Positions 32,515 through 40,778 of a stretch of DNA of 64,000 bases are shown piece by piece; position 1 is the stretch's first letter, and every line of letters begins with the position of its first letter. The stretch is from a virus, in IMG/VR virus record IMGVR_UViG_3300021957_004906, positions 124,001 through 188,000 of that record, one strand, 5' to 3'. Made by a program: the position numbers and the translations under genes. A model generated the notes under the pieces. The model did no database searches and was not told the DNA's origin. It saw only the letters and a program-made list of their open reading frames with translations.

Positions 32515-33151
32515 CAACTACAGCCTTCGGCTTGCGTCCTCGCTTGGGTTTTAAACTTGGATCCATAGTAAATGCTTCTTCTTTGAGTCTTGCTGCTTCT
32601 GACAGGAATGTTTCTGCTTGTGTTAACATACTTTTTGCAATCGCACTATCGTCAAGTACTCCTTCATTTGAAGGAACTGCTTCACCACTAGGTTGTGTAT
32701 TTAGACTAGTTTGTGATCTTGGCGCACTGTCTGTGTCATCAACCATACTATTTTTAATATCGTTTGGCGACATACCACTAGCACTTTTTTTAATAATTTC
32801 GTTAACTTCACTTAGTAGAACACTAGTACTACTATTTGGTGTCATTAAAATGTTATCAGTGGAATGTTTTTTAAGCCAACCCATTTTGTGTAATTTTTGT
32901 AACATTGGACTACCGTCACTAAACTGTTGGCGTGAAGCAATTTCATAGAATTCTTTTGCTTCCTGCCCGTTTATGCTTTCACATACACGAACAATATCGT
33001 CATGTTCCATGTCTGGCAATCTGTCAGTTTCAAGAACCAAGCAGTGTGTATCGTCTTGGATATTCCCACGCTCGTCATAAATTGCTCTAAATACAACAAC
33101 ACAATTTAGTCCTGTGTTCTTGACTTTTCCAATATGTTTTTTATTCGCCAT
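32501..33151 (-). CDS. conserved phage protein with C-terminal AT-hook-like motif
   Basis: The N-terminal 90 residues (KNTGLNCVVVFRAI, DRLPDMEHDDIVRVCES, GQEAKEFYE) form a conserved-looking domain; a serine-rich low-complexity linker follows, and the last 25 residues include KPKRGRKPKAV, close to the AT-hook core (R-G-R-K-P). This suggests minor-groove DNA contact. Length 216. It may be a structural or DNA-associated phage protein. Confidence 0.6.
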   Translation of the reverse strand: MANKKHIGKVKNTGLNCVVVFRAIYDERGNIQDDTHCLVLETDRLPDMEHDDIVRVCESINGQEAKEFYEIASRQQFSDGSPMLQKLHKMGWLKKHSTDNILMTPNSSTSVLLSEVNEIIKKSASGMSPNDIKNSMVDDTDSAPRSQTSLNTQPSGEAVPSNEGVLDDSAIAKSMLTQAETFLSEAARLKEEAFTMDPSLKPKRGRKPKAVVDASS

Positions 33152-33163
33152 TATAACTCTCCT

Positions 33164-33415
33164 TTAAGTGTTATCATCAGCATTCATGCTATTTTGTACA
33201 CTTGCAACAAACTTTGTGAGTTTATCAAATACTGTACCAATTTGCGCTGCTTCATTAGCACGGAATGCACCTCTGGTCATTGCAATATCAATTATTTGAA
33301 TTGCATTTTGAAGATCTCCAACACCCAATGTTACATTTTCCGTAGACGGTTGATCACCTGGTGTTGGCACTTCAGCTTCTTGCTTATTGTTATCTGTTTG
33401 AACTTCGTCATTCAT
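33164..33415 (-). CDS. conserved small phage protein
   Basis: 83 residues: an acidic disordered N-terminus and a helical C-terminal part with LQNAIQIIDIAMTRGAFRANE, a pattern I know from many T4-like marine phages. Function unknown. It has a leader with an AAGGAA ribosome-binding site and a late-type promoter box 35 bases upstream of its start. Confidence 0.65.
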   Translation of the reverse strand: MNDEVQTDNNKQEAEVPTPGDQPSTENVTLGVGDLQNAIQIIDIAMTRGAFRANEAAQIGTVFDKLTKFVASVQNSMNADDNT

Positions 33416-33449
33416 TTTTTTTATATTCCTTATAAGTTATATACGTAGT

Positions 33450-33457
33450 TATTTATC
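33450..33457 (-). promoter_or_regulatory. late-type promoter box GATAAATA
   Basis: The minus strand reads GATAAATA in the 45-base gap upstream of the small gene at 33164-33415; an ordinary leader with a ribosome-binding site follows. Confidence 0.5.
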
Positions 33458-33460
33458 CAT

Positions 33461-33739
33461 CTAGGATTCGATTGAATTGGACAATTTATATGCTATCATA
33501 TTTTCTCTAAAACAATCATAATCTTGTTTTTTTTCAAACCAAAATTGGTATCTTTTTTTACCTAATACTCTTGCATGATAAAATCCAGTACATCCTGCAA
33601 AATCAATTTCTTCAATATTTGGTGTTTCATCAAATTCTATAATTAATCGTTGTTTAAGCATTGCCTCTAAAATTTTAGTACCAGCGAGTAGTCCTAGATC
33701 ATCATCACTTAAACTAAATTGTTGTTCAATTATACGCAT
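33461..33739 (-). CDS. hypothetical protein
   Basis: 92 residues; DDDLGLLAGTKILEAML and FYHARVLGKKRYQFWFE suggest a small alpha/beta protein. It overlaps the upstream gene by 14 bases. Not recognised. Confidence 0.5.
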   Translation of the reverse strand: MRIIEQQFSLSDDDLGLLAGTKILEAMLKQRLIIEFDETPNIEEIDFAGCTGFYHARVLGKKRYQFWFEKKQDYDCFRENMIAYKLSNSIES

Positions 33740-34034
33740 TAATTAATTTATCCGTTATACGTTTTTCTCTCGTTCGATTAGTCTGTTCTTCAGTAATAGT
33801 GTGTGCTATCACTTCAAACAATAGTTTTTTTGGATCTGATCCTAATGTAACACGCTCTTCAACTGTTAACGGTATTCCCATGTCCACATAAAAATCTGCA
33901 AGATCAGATTTTAGAAACCTCTCTAAAACTTTAACTTTCATACTCTCAGAATACGCATTTTGAATATCTTGCTGGCGATATTCAAAATGGTATCTGTTAT
34001 ACTCTTCGTATGACCATACTACCCAATGCATCAT
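33726..34034 (-). CDS. hypothetical protein
   Basis: 102 residues, mostly helical, starting with a tryptophan- and tyrosine-rich stretch (WVVWSYEEYNRYHFEY). Its ATG overlaps the stop of the VWA gene (ATGA), so it is probably translated with it. No function recognised. Confidence 0.5.
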   Translation of the reverse strand: MMHWVVWSYEEYNRYHFEYRQQDIQNAYSESMKVKVLERFLKSDLADFYVDMGIPLTVEERVTLGSDPKKLLFEVIAHTITEEQTNRTREKRITDKLINAYN

Positions 34035-35239
34035 GCTGCTTCTTTAACTTTTGCACTTTCATAATATACACTTTGACCAAATGGTGCTACTGGCTTACTA
34101 AAGCTATTTTTAATAAGGAATATAGTATCACAGTAGTCTTTATCGCCCCAACTTCTCCAAGGCTCACCATCTGTAAACATAATAAACTGATCTGGTTCGA
34201 TATCATGTTTTTTCATATAATCCCAATTAGCAACAAAGTCAGTGCCTCCGCCACCTCTAATCTGATATTCAGTAATACTACGACCATCATCACTTGTAAA
34301 TTCATCATAACCAGTAACATTAGTATCAAAACACCATACCCGAATTTTATAGCTAGTAAACTGATCCATAATTCCTTGTACTTCACTCATGAAGTCAGTT
34401 ATGTCTCGCATACTAATAGAACCACTTACATCCAGTGCAATGCAGATATCAATCTCTTGATCATTTACCATACCTGGAATTACGCAACTGCTAAACTGAC
34501 TTTTACGATTTGGTGTCATAAAAGTAAAATCACTTTGAACATTACTTTCTAAACTAACACGAATTAATTGCCGCCAATCCATCTTAGGTGCAGTAAGTTG
34601 TCCAATCATCCGCTTAATATCTGCTGGTACATTTCCTGCACCTACTGCCTGTGCCGCTTGTATAACTGCATTTTTAAGTTCGTCACTAATTGCTTTAGCG
34701 TCTTCCTTACTAATAGTAGGTTTGCCTTTTGCTTTGCCGTCTTGTTTATTCCCGTCTCCATCACCATCCATATCCAAATGTATATCCAATGGCATTTCAA
34801 CTGGTGGTTTAGTCTTCATCAAATAATCATATACAGTTTCAGTCCACCAATCATCACTTGCAAACATCGGATCAAATAGTACTTTTACTGTAGTAATAAG
34901 ACGTCCAATTTTTTCTTTAACTAGCATAGCATTAATTTTATAGTCGCCAGCCATATTCCAATACGATTTATTACGATCTCCTACACGTAAAAAGTGTTCA
35001 TATATACAATGTCCAAGCTCATGTCCAACTAGAAATACAGTTTCCTCAATATCCAGTTGCATTACAAATTCTGGATTATAATAAAAGTTGCGTCCGTCTG
35101 TAGCGGCTGTATTGCACCAACCATCTGGATCTTCTTCTACCAACGTTAAACGACAGGCAATGTTACCAAAAAACGGCTGTTGAAATAGCATTTTAATACG
35201 TGCGGCTTGCAGTTTTTCTCGAGCGTTTGAATATTCCAT
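34031..35239 (-). CDS. VWA-domain protein with HExxH-like metallopeptidase segment (DUF2201 type)
   Basis: Residues about 65-85 hold VGHELGHCIYEH, a zinc-metallopeptidase-like HExGH motif, and residues from about 255 on form a von Willebrand A domain with CIALDVSGSISMRD (DxSxS MIDAS) and MFTDGEP. Length 402. Proteins with this layout pair with MoxR AAA+ ATPases, one of which is encoded just upstream at 35961-37061. The pair is thought to act as a chaperone or metal-insertion machine (family knowledge). A TTGACA-16-TATAAT promoter precedes it. Confidence 0.8.
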   Translation of the reverse strand: MEYSNAREKLQAARIKMLFQQPFFGNIACRLTLVEEDPDGWCNTAATDGRNFYYNPEFVMQLDIEETVFLVGHELGHCIYEHFLRVGDRNKSYWNMAGDYKINAMLVKEKIGRLITTVKVLFDPMFASDDWWTETVYDYLMKTKPPVEMPLDIHLDMDGDGDGNKQDGKAKGKPTISKEDAKAISDELKNAVIQAAQAVGAGNVPADIKRMIGQLTAPKMDWRQLIRVSLESNVQSDFTFMTPNRKSQFSSCVIPGMVNDQEIDICIALDVSGSISMRDITDFMSEVQGIMDQFTSYKIRVWCFDTNVTGYDEFTSDDGRSITEYQIRGGGGTDFVANWDYMKKHDIEPDQFIMFTDGEPWRSWGDKDYCDTIFLIKNSFSKPVAPFGQSVYYESAKVKEAA

Positions 35240-35267
35240 AATGAACTCCTGTTCTGGTTACCATTAT

Positions 35268-35295
35268 ATTATAGCATTATTTACTATGATGTCAA
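35268..35295 (-). promoter_or_regulatory. sigma70 promoter TTGACA-16-TATAAT
   Basis: On the minus strand TTGACA (35295-35290) lies inside the last codons of the upstream oxygenase gene and TATAAT (35273-35268) in the gap, 29 bases before the VWA start codon. Confidence 0.75.
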
Positions 35296-35958
35296 CCTTT
35301 TAAAGATATCTTCATCAATAAATTTTTTATGACTCCCTCCATTATCATTTATTAAATGTGTTGGATATAAATCAAATGCTATACTAATTCTTTCGCCTTG
35401 ATATTCGTGATTCACACCATGAGGTACAAAACTAGGAAACATTATTAATTGACCACTTGGCCCATTTATTTGTACATTTTCATCAGACATTGGAGATCGG
35501 TAATTTGTTTGAGTATCAAATTCACTCATTTGAATATTGCCACTAAGGTACGCATTATTGGTACCATTATGTATATGTTCATCCATTCCTTCGCCATCTC
35601 TGAGTATATTGTACCAGCATACAATCTCACATTCACATATCTCAGAACTTTCATGTTGTATAAATTCCATATATGATGTTCTTAACCAATCCAAAAGTAT
35701 ATCTAGTTCTGGGCATTGGTCCACAAAATCAAATAAGTTATACGATCCAAATCGTGTAGTTATCGAATTGTCATCTACTCCAGTACCAGCGTCTCCATTA
35801 CTTGGTAAGTCAAGTATATCTGCTTCTTTTGATATCAGAAATTCACGAATTATTTTCAGATTATCTGAATCTAAGAAATTCCAAACCCCAATGGTAAAGT
35901 TCCATTGGGGTGCAAAGTCTGTTTCTGGTATTGGGTTTTTAAATCGAATTGTTTGCAT
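35284..35958 (-). CDS. 2-oxoglutarate/Fe(II) oxygenase (phage type)
   Basis: CWYNILRDGEGMDEHIHNG and LSGNIQMSE lead the double-stranded beta-helix; LIMFPSFVPHGVNHEYQGERISIAFDL gives the distal histidine and arginine, presented here in two parts. This is the layout of the putative oxygenases common in T4-like marine phages. Length 224. It lies between the MoxR and VWA genes, unlike most copies, which hints at a shared target. Substrate unknown. Confidence 0.68.
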   Translation of the reverse strand: MQTIRFKNPIPETDFAPQWNFTIGVWNFLDSDNLKIIREFLISKEADILDLPSNGDAGTGVDDNSITTRFGSYNLFDFVDQCPELDILLDWLRTSYMEFIQHESSEICECEIVCWYNILRDGEGMDEHIHNGTNNAYLSGNIQMSEFDTQTNYRSPMSDENVQINGPSGQLIMFPSFVPHGVNHEYQGERISIAFDLYPTHLINDNGGSHKKFIDEDIFKRLTS

Positions 35959-35960
35959 TT

Positions 35961-37061
35961 TTACGCCTGTTCAATAAGTTTTCCATATTTTGCAATAAAT
36001 GGCTTGTAGTTATTAAGTTGGTTAAACTTTACACGTATACCATATTTGCTAAGAGCAATAGTAGTAGCCATAACAACCATTTCTGCTTCAAAGTTTGCTT
36101 GGATAAATGCTAAGAAATTATCAAACCATTTGTGCTTCTCTTCTTCATCATTATCAAATGCTGATTTAAGTTCGTAACATAGTGCAGTCGTTAAGCTATA
36201 TTTAGCACTAATATTATCAGTATTTAACTCTGTTACGCTTCCTGAAAGTATATCACTTGGATTAGGAAGTTGTCCAGCAATCTCACGATGTGCTTTAAAC
36301 TTTAGTGCAATGCCTTCACCAATACCAGCAGCAACCATATCAGTTACTTCTTCCTCAGTAAAATCTTCTACGTCTTCGATTGTTTCACTTACAAAAGTCC
36401 AACTACGTGGTGTTGCAAAACTACGCTCACTTGAGCCTGGATCAAAGTTATAAAGATCTTCTTTAAATGTAGTCACATATCCTACAACATCAGGATGTAT
36501 ATGATTACGTACAGCCCAGTCAAACCAATCATGAAATTCTACACGTACTTCGTAATGTAAGAAGCGATTAGCCAGTGGCTTAGGCATACGATATGTAACA
36601 CCCTTGTCTGTCTCACGGTTGCCTGCCGCGGCAATTACTACATTGTCTGGCAGTTTATATTTACCAATTGCACGATTAAGGATCAACTGATATGCTGCGG
36701 CTTGCGTTGCTGGTGCGGCACCATTAAGTTCGTCTAAGAATAATACAATAATATCGTATTCGGCAGCCATCTCTTCATCTGGAAGTTCATCAGGCGCACT
36801 GAATTTCATCTTATTTGATTCTGGATCATAGTAAGGATAACCTTTGAGATCTGTTGGATCCCATAGTGCTAAACGACAATCAATAAGTTTTGCCTTTTTA
36901 CCACTTTTATTGTAATCTGCTACAATCTGTTGAAATGTTTCTGATTTTCCGATTCCTGGAGGTCCCCAAACAAACATGGGACGTTTAGTTTTAAAGTGAT
37001 GCTTTGCATACTTGCTTACTTCACTTAATTTAACGCTACGGGTTTCAGTAGTATCTAACAT
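35961..37061 (-). CDS. MoxR-type AAA+ ATPase
   Basis: VWGPPGIGKSE is the Walker A motif near residue 35, IIVLFLDELNGA the Walker B, and AAAGNRETDKG sensor 1, with a C-terminal helical lid. Length 366. MoxR ATPases remodel or mature proteins together with VWA-domain partners; the VWA protein encoded one gene downstream is the likely partner. A sigma70-like promoter (TTGACA with a weaker -10) lies upstream. Confidence 0.83.
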   Translation of the reverse strand: MLDTTETRSVKLSEVSKYAKHHFKTKRPMFVWGPPGIGKSETFQQIVADYNKSGKKAKLIDCRLALWDPTDLKGYPYYDPESNKMKFSAPDELPDEEMAAEYDIIVLFLDELNGAAPATQAAAYQLILNRAIGKYKLPDNVVIAAAGNRETDKGVTYRMPKPLANRFLHYEVRVEFHDWFDWAVRNHIHPDVVGYVTTFKEDLYNFDPGSSERSFATPRSWTFVSETIEDVEDFTEEEVTDMVAAGIGEGIALKFKAHREIAGQLPNPSDILSGSVTELNTDNISAKYSLTTALCYELKSAFDNDEEEKHKWFDNFLAFIQANFEAEMVVMATTIALSKYGIRVKFNQLNNYKPFIAKYGKLIEQA

Positions 37062-37092
37062 TTTATTTTCCTCTGTTTTATATTACTTTACT

Positions 37093-37121
37093 AGATTAGC
37101 AGGTTACAATTAAAGTGTCAA
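37093..37121 (-). promoter_or_regulatory. sigma70-like promoter TTGACA-17-TAATCT
   Basis: The minus strand has TTGACA (37121-37116) and TAATCT (37098-37093), 17 bases apart, 32 bases before the MoxR start codon. Confidence 0.6.
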
Positions 37122-37129
37122 CACCTTAA

Positions 37130-37531
37130 TTATGATCCCGTAATTAATTCTAGTGTTCCATCATCTTTCATTTCAAAGTCTTCAATGAAGTGATGCCAAT
37201 CACTGTTGTGTGCTTGGGCTTGTTGGAAGCAACTTTCAGCAGCTTTCCAAAGCTCTCCAATTGAACCATCTTTAGCAACGGCAGTATAACCAACGTATGT
37301 TACATCATCCATGCTATTAATTTCTTTAATGCAACGGTAATGTACCAAGTAGTTTTCGCCATTAAAAATCTTATGGTCTAGACCAGCACAGCCTGTTTCG
37401 CTAATGCTCCAAATAGTGTCGTATCCTAGTTCTTCTTGGAGGTCAGCGGTGTGAATACAAATTTCATCAAACCATTCGTCCCACAAAACTGTTTCGTCTA
37501 CATCTTCAAATTTTACTACTGAATCTAACAT
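37130..37531 (-). CDS. hypothetical acidic protein
   Basis: 133 residues, acidic, with WDEWFDEICIHTADL near the start and CIKEINSMDDVTYVGYTA in the middle. It has its own promoter. The VGYTA strand followed by LWKAAESCFQQAQ helix may be a small alpha/beta fold. Not recognised. Confidence 0.55.
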   Translation of the reverse strand: MLDSVVKFEDVDETVLWDEWFDEICIHTADLQEELGYDTIWSISETGCAGLDHKIFNGENYLVHYRCIKEINSMDDVTYVGYTAVAKDGSIGELWKAAESCFQQAQAHNSDWHHFIEDFEMKDDGTLELITGS

Positions 37532-37554
37532 TGTTTTCTCCTTCGTTACACGTA

Positions 37555-37583
37555 ATCATAGCAAATAGGGGCTTGAGTGTCAA
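37555..37583 (-). promoter_or_regulatory. sigma70 promoter TTGACA-17-TATGAT with -35 inside a hairpin
   Basis: On the minus strand TTGACA (37583-37578) and TATGAT (37560-37555) are 17 bases apart. The -35 straddles the loop and one arm of the 10-bp hairpin at 37567-37589, 24 bases before the start codon of the gene at 37531. Confidence 0.7.
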
Positions 37584-37589
37584 GCCCCT
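37567..37589. terminator. perfect 10-bp hairpin AGGGGCTTGA / TCAAGCCCCT
   Basis: A perfect G+C-rich inverted repeat with a 3-base loop lies just after the stop of the gene at 37596-37862. It can stop transcription from upstream, although only a weak T-run follows, and it overlaps the promoter of the next gene. Confidence 0.6.
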
Positions 37590-37595
37590 ATATTA

Positions 37596-37862
37596 TTAAA
37601 TTTGTGTTAACATGCTTGCAGTAACTTTCCACTTAATCACGCCTGCGTCTACAACAACAGTTTTCTGATTAACTTTGGTAACAGTGCCAGTTATAACTTC
37701 ACCACCCCGGCCTGTAAATTGTACTTTTGCACCTTTAACTAAACTACGGGCAGTAGTACTGGAAATATAATTCCGGCGTAATTTAATTTCTGCAATCATT
37801 TCATTAAGTTGAGCTGAATCCATATTACGAACTTGATTAATTGCTGTATTCATATCTACCAT
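37596..37862 (-). CDS. small KOW/SH3-like conserved phage protein
   Basis: 88 residues. The first half is helical (NTAINQVRNMDSAQLNEMI) and the second half a compact beta barrel (KGAKVQFTGRGGEVITGTV, VNQKTVVVDAG) like KOW/SH3-type nucleic-acid binding domains. From memory, a common small protein of T4-like marine phages. Own promoter upstream. Confidence 0.65.
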   Translation of the reverse strand: MVDMNTAINQVRNMDSAQLNEMIAEIKLRRNYISSTTARSLVKGAKVQFTGRGGEVITGTVTKVNQKTVVVDAGVIKWKVTASMLTQI

Positions 37863-37897
37863 TTTATTTCTCCTAGTTTGTGTTAACTTACTCTTTG

Positions 37898-37926
37898 CTT
37901 ATAAGGCCATTATAAACTATTGTCAA
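37898..37926 (-). promoter_or_regulatory. sigma70 promoter TTGACA-17-TATAAG
   Basis: On the minus strand TTGACA (37926-37921) reaches three bases into the end of the peptidyl-tRNA hydrolase gene; TATAAG (37903-37898) follows at 17 bases, ahead of the gene at 37862. Confidence 0.72.
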
Positions 37927-38330
37927 TAGTGTAATTCAAAGTTTCCTAATATTGATTGCAATAATACGTTATCTTTATCTCCAAATATATAACCACAAGT
38001 GTCCACAGGAATAAAATGTGTGGTGTCGCCATCTTGTAGTGGGTAAGTTGGATCATGTATAATATCACATGGAAACTTATCTACACCACAATTGAACACA
38101 ACATCAACTGCGGTTCTCATTTGAGCTTCATTTACACCAAGTACCAACACAGTACCAAAACCTTGTGTTGTTGACTGTCGCCATTCTTCAAACAGTTTTT
38201 CATCTACATTGTATCCAGGCTCTGCTGAATGTACAAATGCATTACTAGCATGACTGGCTTGAGCCATAGCTTTACCAGGATTCATTGAACCCAAATCAGT
38301 TCTCATCAAAATATATAATACAGGTGTCAT
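37923..38330 (-). CDS. pth2: peptidyl-tRNA hydrolase, PTH2 family
   Basis: YILMRTDLGSMNPGKAMAQASHASNAF holds the PTH2 pattern (R-x-D-L-x-M-x-x-G-K-x-A-A-Q-x-x-H-A) split across the N-terminal strand and helix; the middle GTVLVLGVNEAQM and the DPTYP segment also fit. PTH2 releases amino acids or peptides from tRNA. Length 135 is typical. ATG at 38330 overlaps the stop of the upstream small gene (ATGA). PTH2 is usual in archaea and eukaryotes and scattered in bacteria, but occurs in marine phages. Confidence 0.82.
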   Translation of the reverse strand: MTPVLYILMRTDLGSMNPGKAMAQASHASNAFVHSAEPGYNVDEKLFEEWRQSTTQGFGTVLVLGVNEAQMRTAVDVVFNCGVDKFPCDIIHDPTYPLQDGDTTHFIPVDTCGYIFGDKDNVLLQSILGNFELHY

Positions 38331-38536
38331 TTCATATCCTTTCTTTTTCTTTTCCAAAAGCAGACTTTTGCTCCACGAATAGTATACCATATCCATCGAT
38401 TTGGTACTAATCTTAAATAATATGGATACGGACGGTGCACCATATCATTCCAACATTCTGTTCGTTGTTGTTTCCATGGCCAACGACTGTCACCAATTCT
38501 ACTAAGTCCAACACATGCCGCCCATTTAGGTTTCAT
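38327..38536 (-). CDS. small basic tryptophan-rich protein
   Basis: 69 residues, rich in Trp, Arg and Lys, starting right after the upstream stop (TAAATG) and ending in an ATGA overlap with pth2. WNDMVHRPYPYYLRL is the most distinctive part. Possibly a small membrane- or nucleic-acid-associated protein; not recognised. Confidence 0.5.
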   Translation of the reverse strand: MKPKWAACVGLSRIGDSRWPWKQQRTECWNDMVHRPYPYYLRLVPNRWIWYTIRGAKVCFWKRKRKDMK

Positions 38537-38785
38537 TTAACTTGCTATTTTTATAAGTTCCAATTTTTGCATAATAGCAGTTACCATATTCTTTGTCAAG
38601 CCTGGAATAACATCGTCATCATAGTTGATACCTGGCAATTGTACAAAATCACCATCTTTAAATATGGCAGCTTCATATAAAGTTTTTCCAGGTAGTAAAA
38701 CAATACTCAACTGGTATTTGCCAAACTGTTCCTTTGCTTGCCAATGTCCTTCACGAACTGGTTTAAAATTTAATGTATCGAACAT
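38537..38785 (-). CDS. small hypothetical protein
   Basis: 82 residues from ATG 38785. FKPVREGHWQAKEQFG and LSIVLLPGKTLYEAAIFKDG suggest a small beta-rich domain followed by a helix. The last residues abut the next start. Not recognised. Confidence 0.55.
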   Translation of the reverse strand: MFDTLNFKPVREGHWQAKEQFGKYQLSIVLLPGKTLYEAAIFKDGDFVQLPGINYDDDVIPGLTKNMVTAIMQKLELIKIAS

Positions 38786-38786
38786 T

Positions 38787-38996
38787 TTACCACTCCTTAT
38801 ACACGCCGTTAGCTTCATTATCATCAAAACCAGCACAATATGCTTTAATTTGTTCTGGTGTCATTTGATGTTCTTCAATTCTCTGTCCAGTATACGTTCC
38901 TTGCGGATAATAATGTGGTTCTGGTGGACGTCGGTAATAACTATCTGCACTCCCCCTATCAAACGGTCCACCATGTATTTCATCATATTCGGTCAT
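38787..38996 (-). CDS. conserved small phage protein (HGGPFDRGSADSYY family)
   Basis: The 69-residue product contains HGGPFDRGSADSYYRR and PHYYPQGTY, a sequence style I know from many tailed phages and bacteria; function unknown. ATG at 38996 shares a base with the upstream stop (TAATG). The conserved D-R-G-S-A-D-S-Y-Y run makes it a reliable real gene. Confidence 0.75.
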   Translation of the reverse strand: MTEYDEIHGGPFDRGSADSYYRRPPEPHYYPQGTYTGQRIEEHQMTPEQIKAYCAGFDDNEANGVYKEW

Positions 38997-39415
38997 TATG
39001 CTGCCTCCATCCATCTGTTAAGAGTATTCATATCTACGTTAAGTGAATTTGCAAGTTCTGTCATTTTAAGTTCTTCAGCTTTTTTATAAGCTTCTTCAGC
39101 TTTATGCTGGTAATCCATTTCATTACATGCTTCTGTAATAACAGCTTCCAACTGGGCATCTGACATAGTTGAGAAATCAAAGCTACGAGCATATGACTTA
39201 CTGTAAGCATCTGCGGTTGCATAATATGCTGACTCTTCAAGTTCAATACGATTAAACTCTGCAAACGTTCCAGTTGGGACACGGGCGGTCCAGTATGCAG
39301 TATCTTGTGGTGATGGCAAACGGCCCATCCAATTACCTGGAGCTTCTGCTTCAAATGCATCTGCTTCGGCATGCTGGGCTAAAATATAATTAACTAGTTT
39401 TGCTTCAAGTACCAT
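38996..39415 (-). CDS. hypothetical helical protein
   Basis: 139 residues, alanine- and glutamate-rich helices (HKAEEAYKKAEELKM). A short C-terminal helix pair (TELANSLNVDMNTLNRWMEAA) resembles a helix-turn-helix. It might bind DNA weakly. A sigma70-like promoter precedes it. Confidence 0.5.
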   Translation of the reverse strand: MVLEAKLVNYILAQHAEADAFEAEAPGNWMGRLPSPQDTAYWTARVPTGTFAEFNRIELEESAYYATADAYSKSYARSFDFSTMSDAQLEAVITEACNEMDYQHKAEEAYKKAEELKMTELANSLNVDMNTLNRWMEAA

Positions 39416-39455
39416 TTCAACTCTCCTTGTTAACGTATATTTGGCTTATAGCACC

Positions 39456-39483
39456 AATATATCCAAGTGTCAATAGCAGAAAT
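39456..39483 (-). promoter_or_regulatory. sigma70-like promoter TTGACA-16-TATATT
   Basis: On the minus strand TTGACA (39483-39478) and TATATT (39461-39456) are 16 bases apart, in the 72-base gap upstream of the gene ending its start at 39415. Confidence 0.6.
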
Positions 39484-39487
39484 GAAA

Positions 39488-39850
39488 TTAATTCAATTGT
39501 TCTTCCATATGTTCGATCCATGCATCAAGATTTTTACCATATAATTTATACATTATACGATCTTCACTACCAAATAATATTAACTGATTCTTAGTAAAGT
39601 AATATGGATATTGATTATATCTGTCCATGACAATTCTAAATTTTGCAGTAAATTTAATTTCATCATTACTTTTAAATGTTTCGTATTCTATGCCCATATC
39701 TTGCATTATACGAAGTCCAAGCCTAGTTAAACTAAGACCGCTATTATTACGATAATTTTTAAACAGATTACGTAATGAAATATTCTCGTCAGCCCAATGT
39801 GAATTTTTTGCATGTGTTAGTATGCTATTATAAAAGGCTTCCGTTGTCAT
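39488..39850 (-). CDS. conserved phage hypothetical protein
   Basis: 120 residues; LSLTRLGLRIMQDMG and YPYYFTKNQLILFGSEDR with a basic pocket suggest a small nucleic-acid-binding or structural protein. It overlaps its upstream neighbour by 23 bases. From memory it resembles a T4-like marine-phage family; no function known to me. Confidence 0.55.
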   Translation of the reverse strand: MTTEAFYNSILTHAKNSHWADENISLRNLFKNYRNNSGLSLTRLGLRIMQDMGIEYETFKSNDEIKFTAKFRIVMDRYNQYPYYFTKNQLILFGSEDRIMYKLYGKNLDAWIEHMEEQLN

Positions 39851-40139
39851 CTTTCTCTATTACTGTCTGTCCCTCGAGTAACTTTACTACTGTAAATGAA
39901 TCTGTTTTAAATAACTTGTTTAATCGAGTTGCTAAGTTGAAAGCATGGCCGCTATTACTAAAGCTAACTTTTTTATATTTAGGTCCTGGAAAATTTACTA
40001 AGCTATTTAAGCTACGCAAATTAATAGGTTTGTTATTATGAAACACTGCATAGATAGCATCTGCATCTAGTATCTGTTCGCTACGATAACTTTTAGGGTC
40101 GGTAAATTCCATTAATATTTTTGGTTTAGGTCTTGCCAT
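39828..40139 (-). CDS. conserved phage hypothetical protein
   Basis: 103 residues starting MARPKPKILMEFTDPKSYRSEQ and including GPKYKKVSFSNSGHAFNLA, a conserved-looking stretch I associate with T4-like marine phages. Likely a compact basic alpha/beta protein. The preceding 70-base gap (40140-40209) shows no clear promoter. Confidence 0.6.
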   Translation of the reverse strand: MARPKPKILMEFTDPKSYRSEQILDADAIYAVFHNNKPINLRSLNSLVNFPGPKYKKVSFSNSGHAFNLATRLNKLFKTDSFTVVKLLEGQTVIEKDDNGSLL

Positions 40140-40209
40140 TTTTAAATTCCATCATTGTATACTGCTTTAATGTATTTAGTTAAAACACCATATAATTGTG
40201 ATATTTAAA

Positions 40210-40398
40210 TTATATATCTGACCCATTCATGTTAATACATATGGCTTGCTGTTCTGGTTTGAAATAGCCACCTCCCATACCATGAAATTCACTTAACTCT
40301 TCTCTTGCTTGGAAACACTCTACCATATTGGTATGGGTGCTTATTAACTCTACATAAGGTGTTATTTCATAGAAGTATATAAAAACTAATGTCCACAT
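40210..40398 (-). CDS. small conserved phage protein
   Basis: 62 residues with CFQAREELSEFHGMG and GYFKPEQQAICINM. Starts with a hydrophobic strand (WTLVFIYFYEITPYVE). One base overlaps the upstream secreted-protein gene. Known to me as a recurring marine-phage small protein without a function. Confidence 0.6.
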   Translation of the reverse strand: MWTLVFIYFYEITPYVELISTHTNMVECFQAREELSEFHGMGGGYFKPEQQAICINMNGSDI

Positions 40399-40778
40399 TA
40401 TGGAGTATATTCCTTTTTAGAAGGATTAATTTTAGGTCCACTATAAGGTTCAAACTCTCTACCAGTAGCAACCATACATCCAGTACCGTCTGGGTATAGT
40501 GTAATCAAACTCCATGATCCGGTGTCCTGATTAACAAACATCATCATACTGCCAGCATATGCCTTTCCATCTTGTGCAGAAAATTGCAGACCCATTGCTT
40601 TAAATAATGGTTGTTCTCTGTATTTTTCCACTACTAGATCTGTCATTGTTATGACATTGTCACATGCTTGTGTAGCAAAAAATGTTTTCGCAGTTGGCGA
40701 TTTTAGAGCTTTGGGTTTTTCTTGTGCAACACTAATAACTGGTAGTAGTGCTATTGCTCCTGCTAGTAAGAGTTTCAT
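40398..40778 (-). CDS. exported hypothetical protein with signal peptide
   Basis: MKLLLAGAIALLPVISVAQE is a typical Sec signal peptide with an AxA-like cleavage site (VAQ). The mature part of about 107 residues has a conserved-looking TLYPDGTGCMVATGREF stretch and two cysteines that could pair. A periplasmic phage protein of unknown function; it overlaps its upstream neighbour by 47 bases. Confidence 0.65.
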   Translation of the reverse strand: MKLLLAGAIALLPVISVAQEKPKALKSPTAKTFFATQACDNVITMTDLVVEKYREQPLFKAMGLQFSAQDGKAYAGSMMMFVNQDTGSWSLITLYPDGTGCMVATGREFEPYSGPKINPSKKEYTP

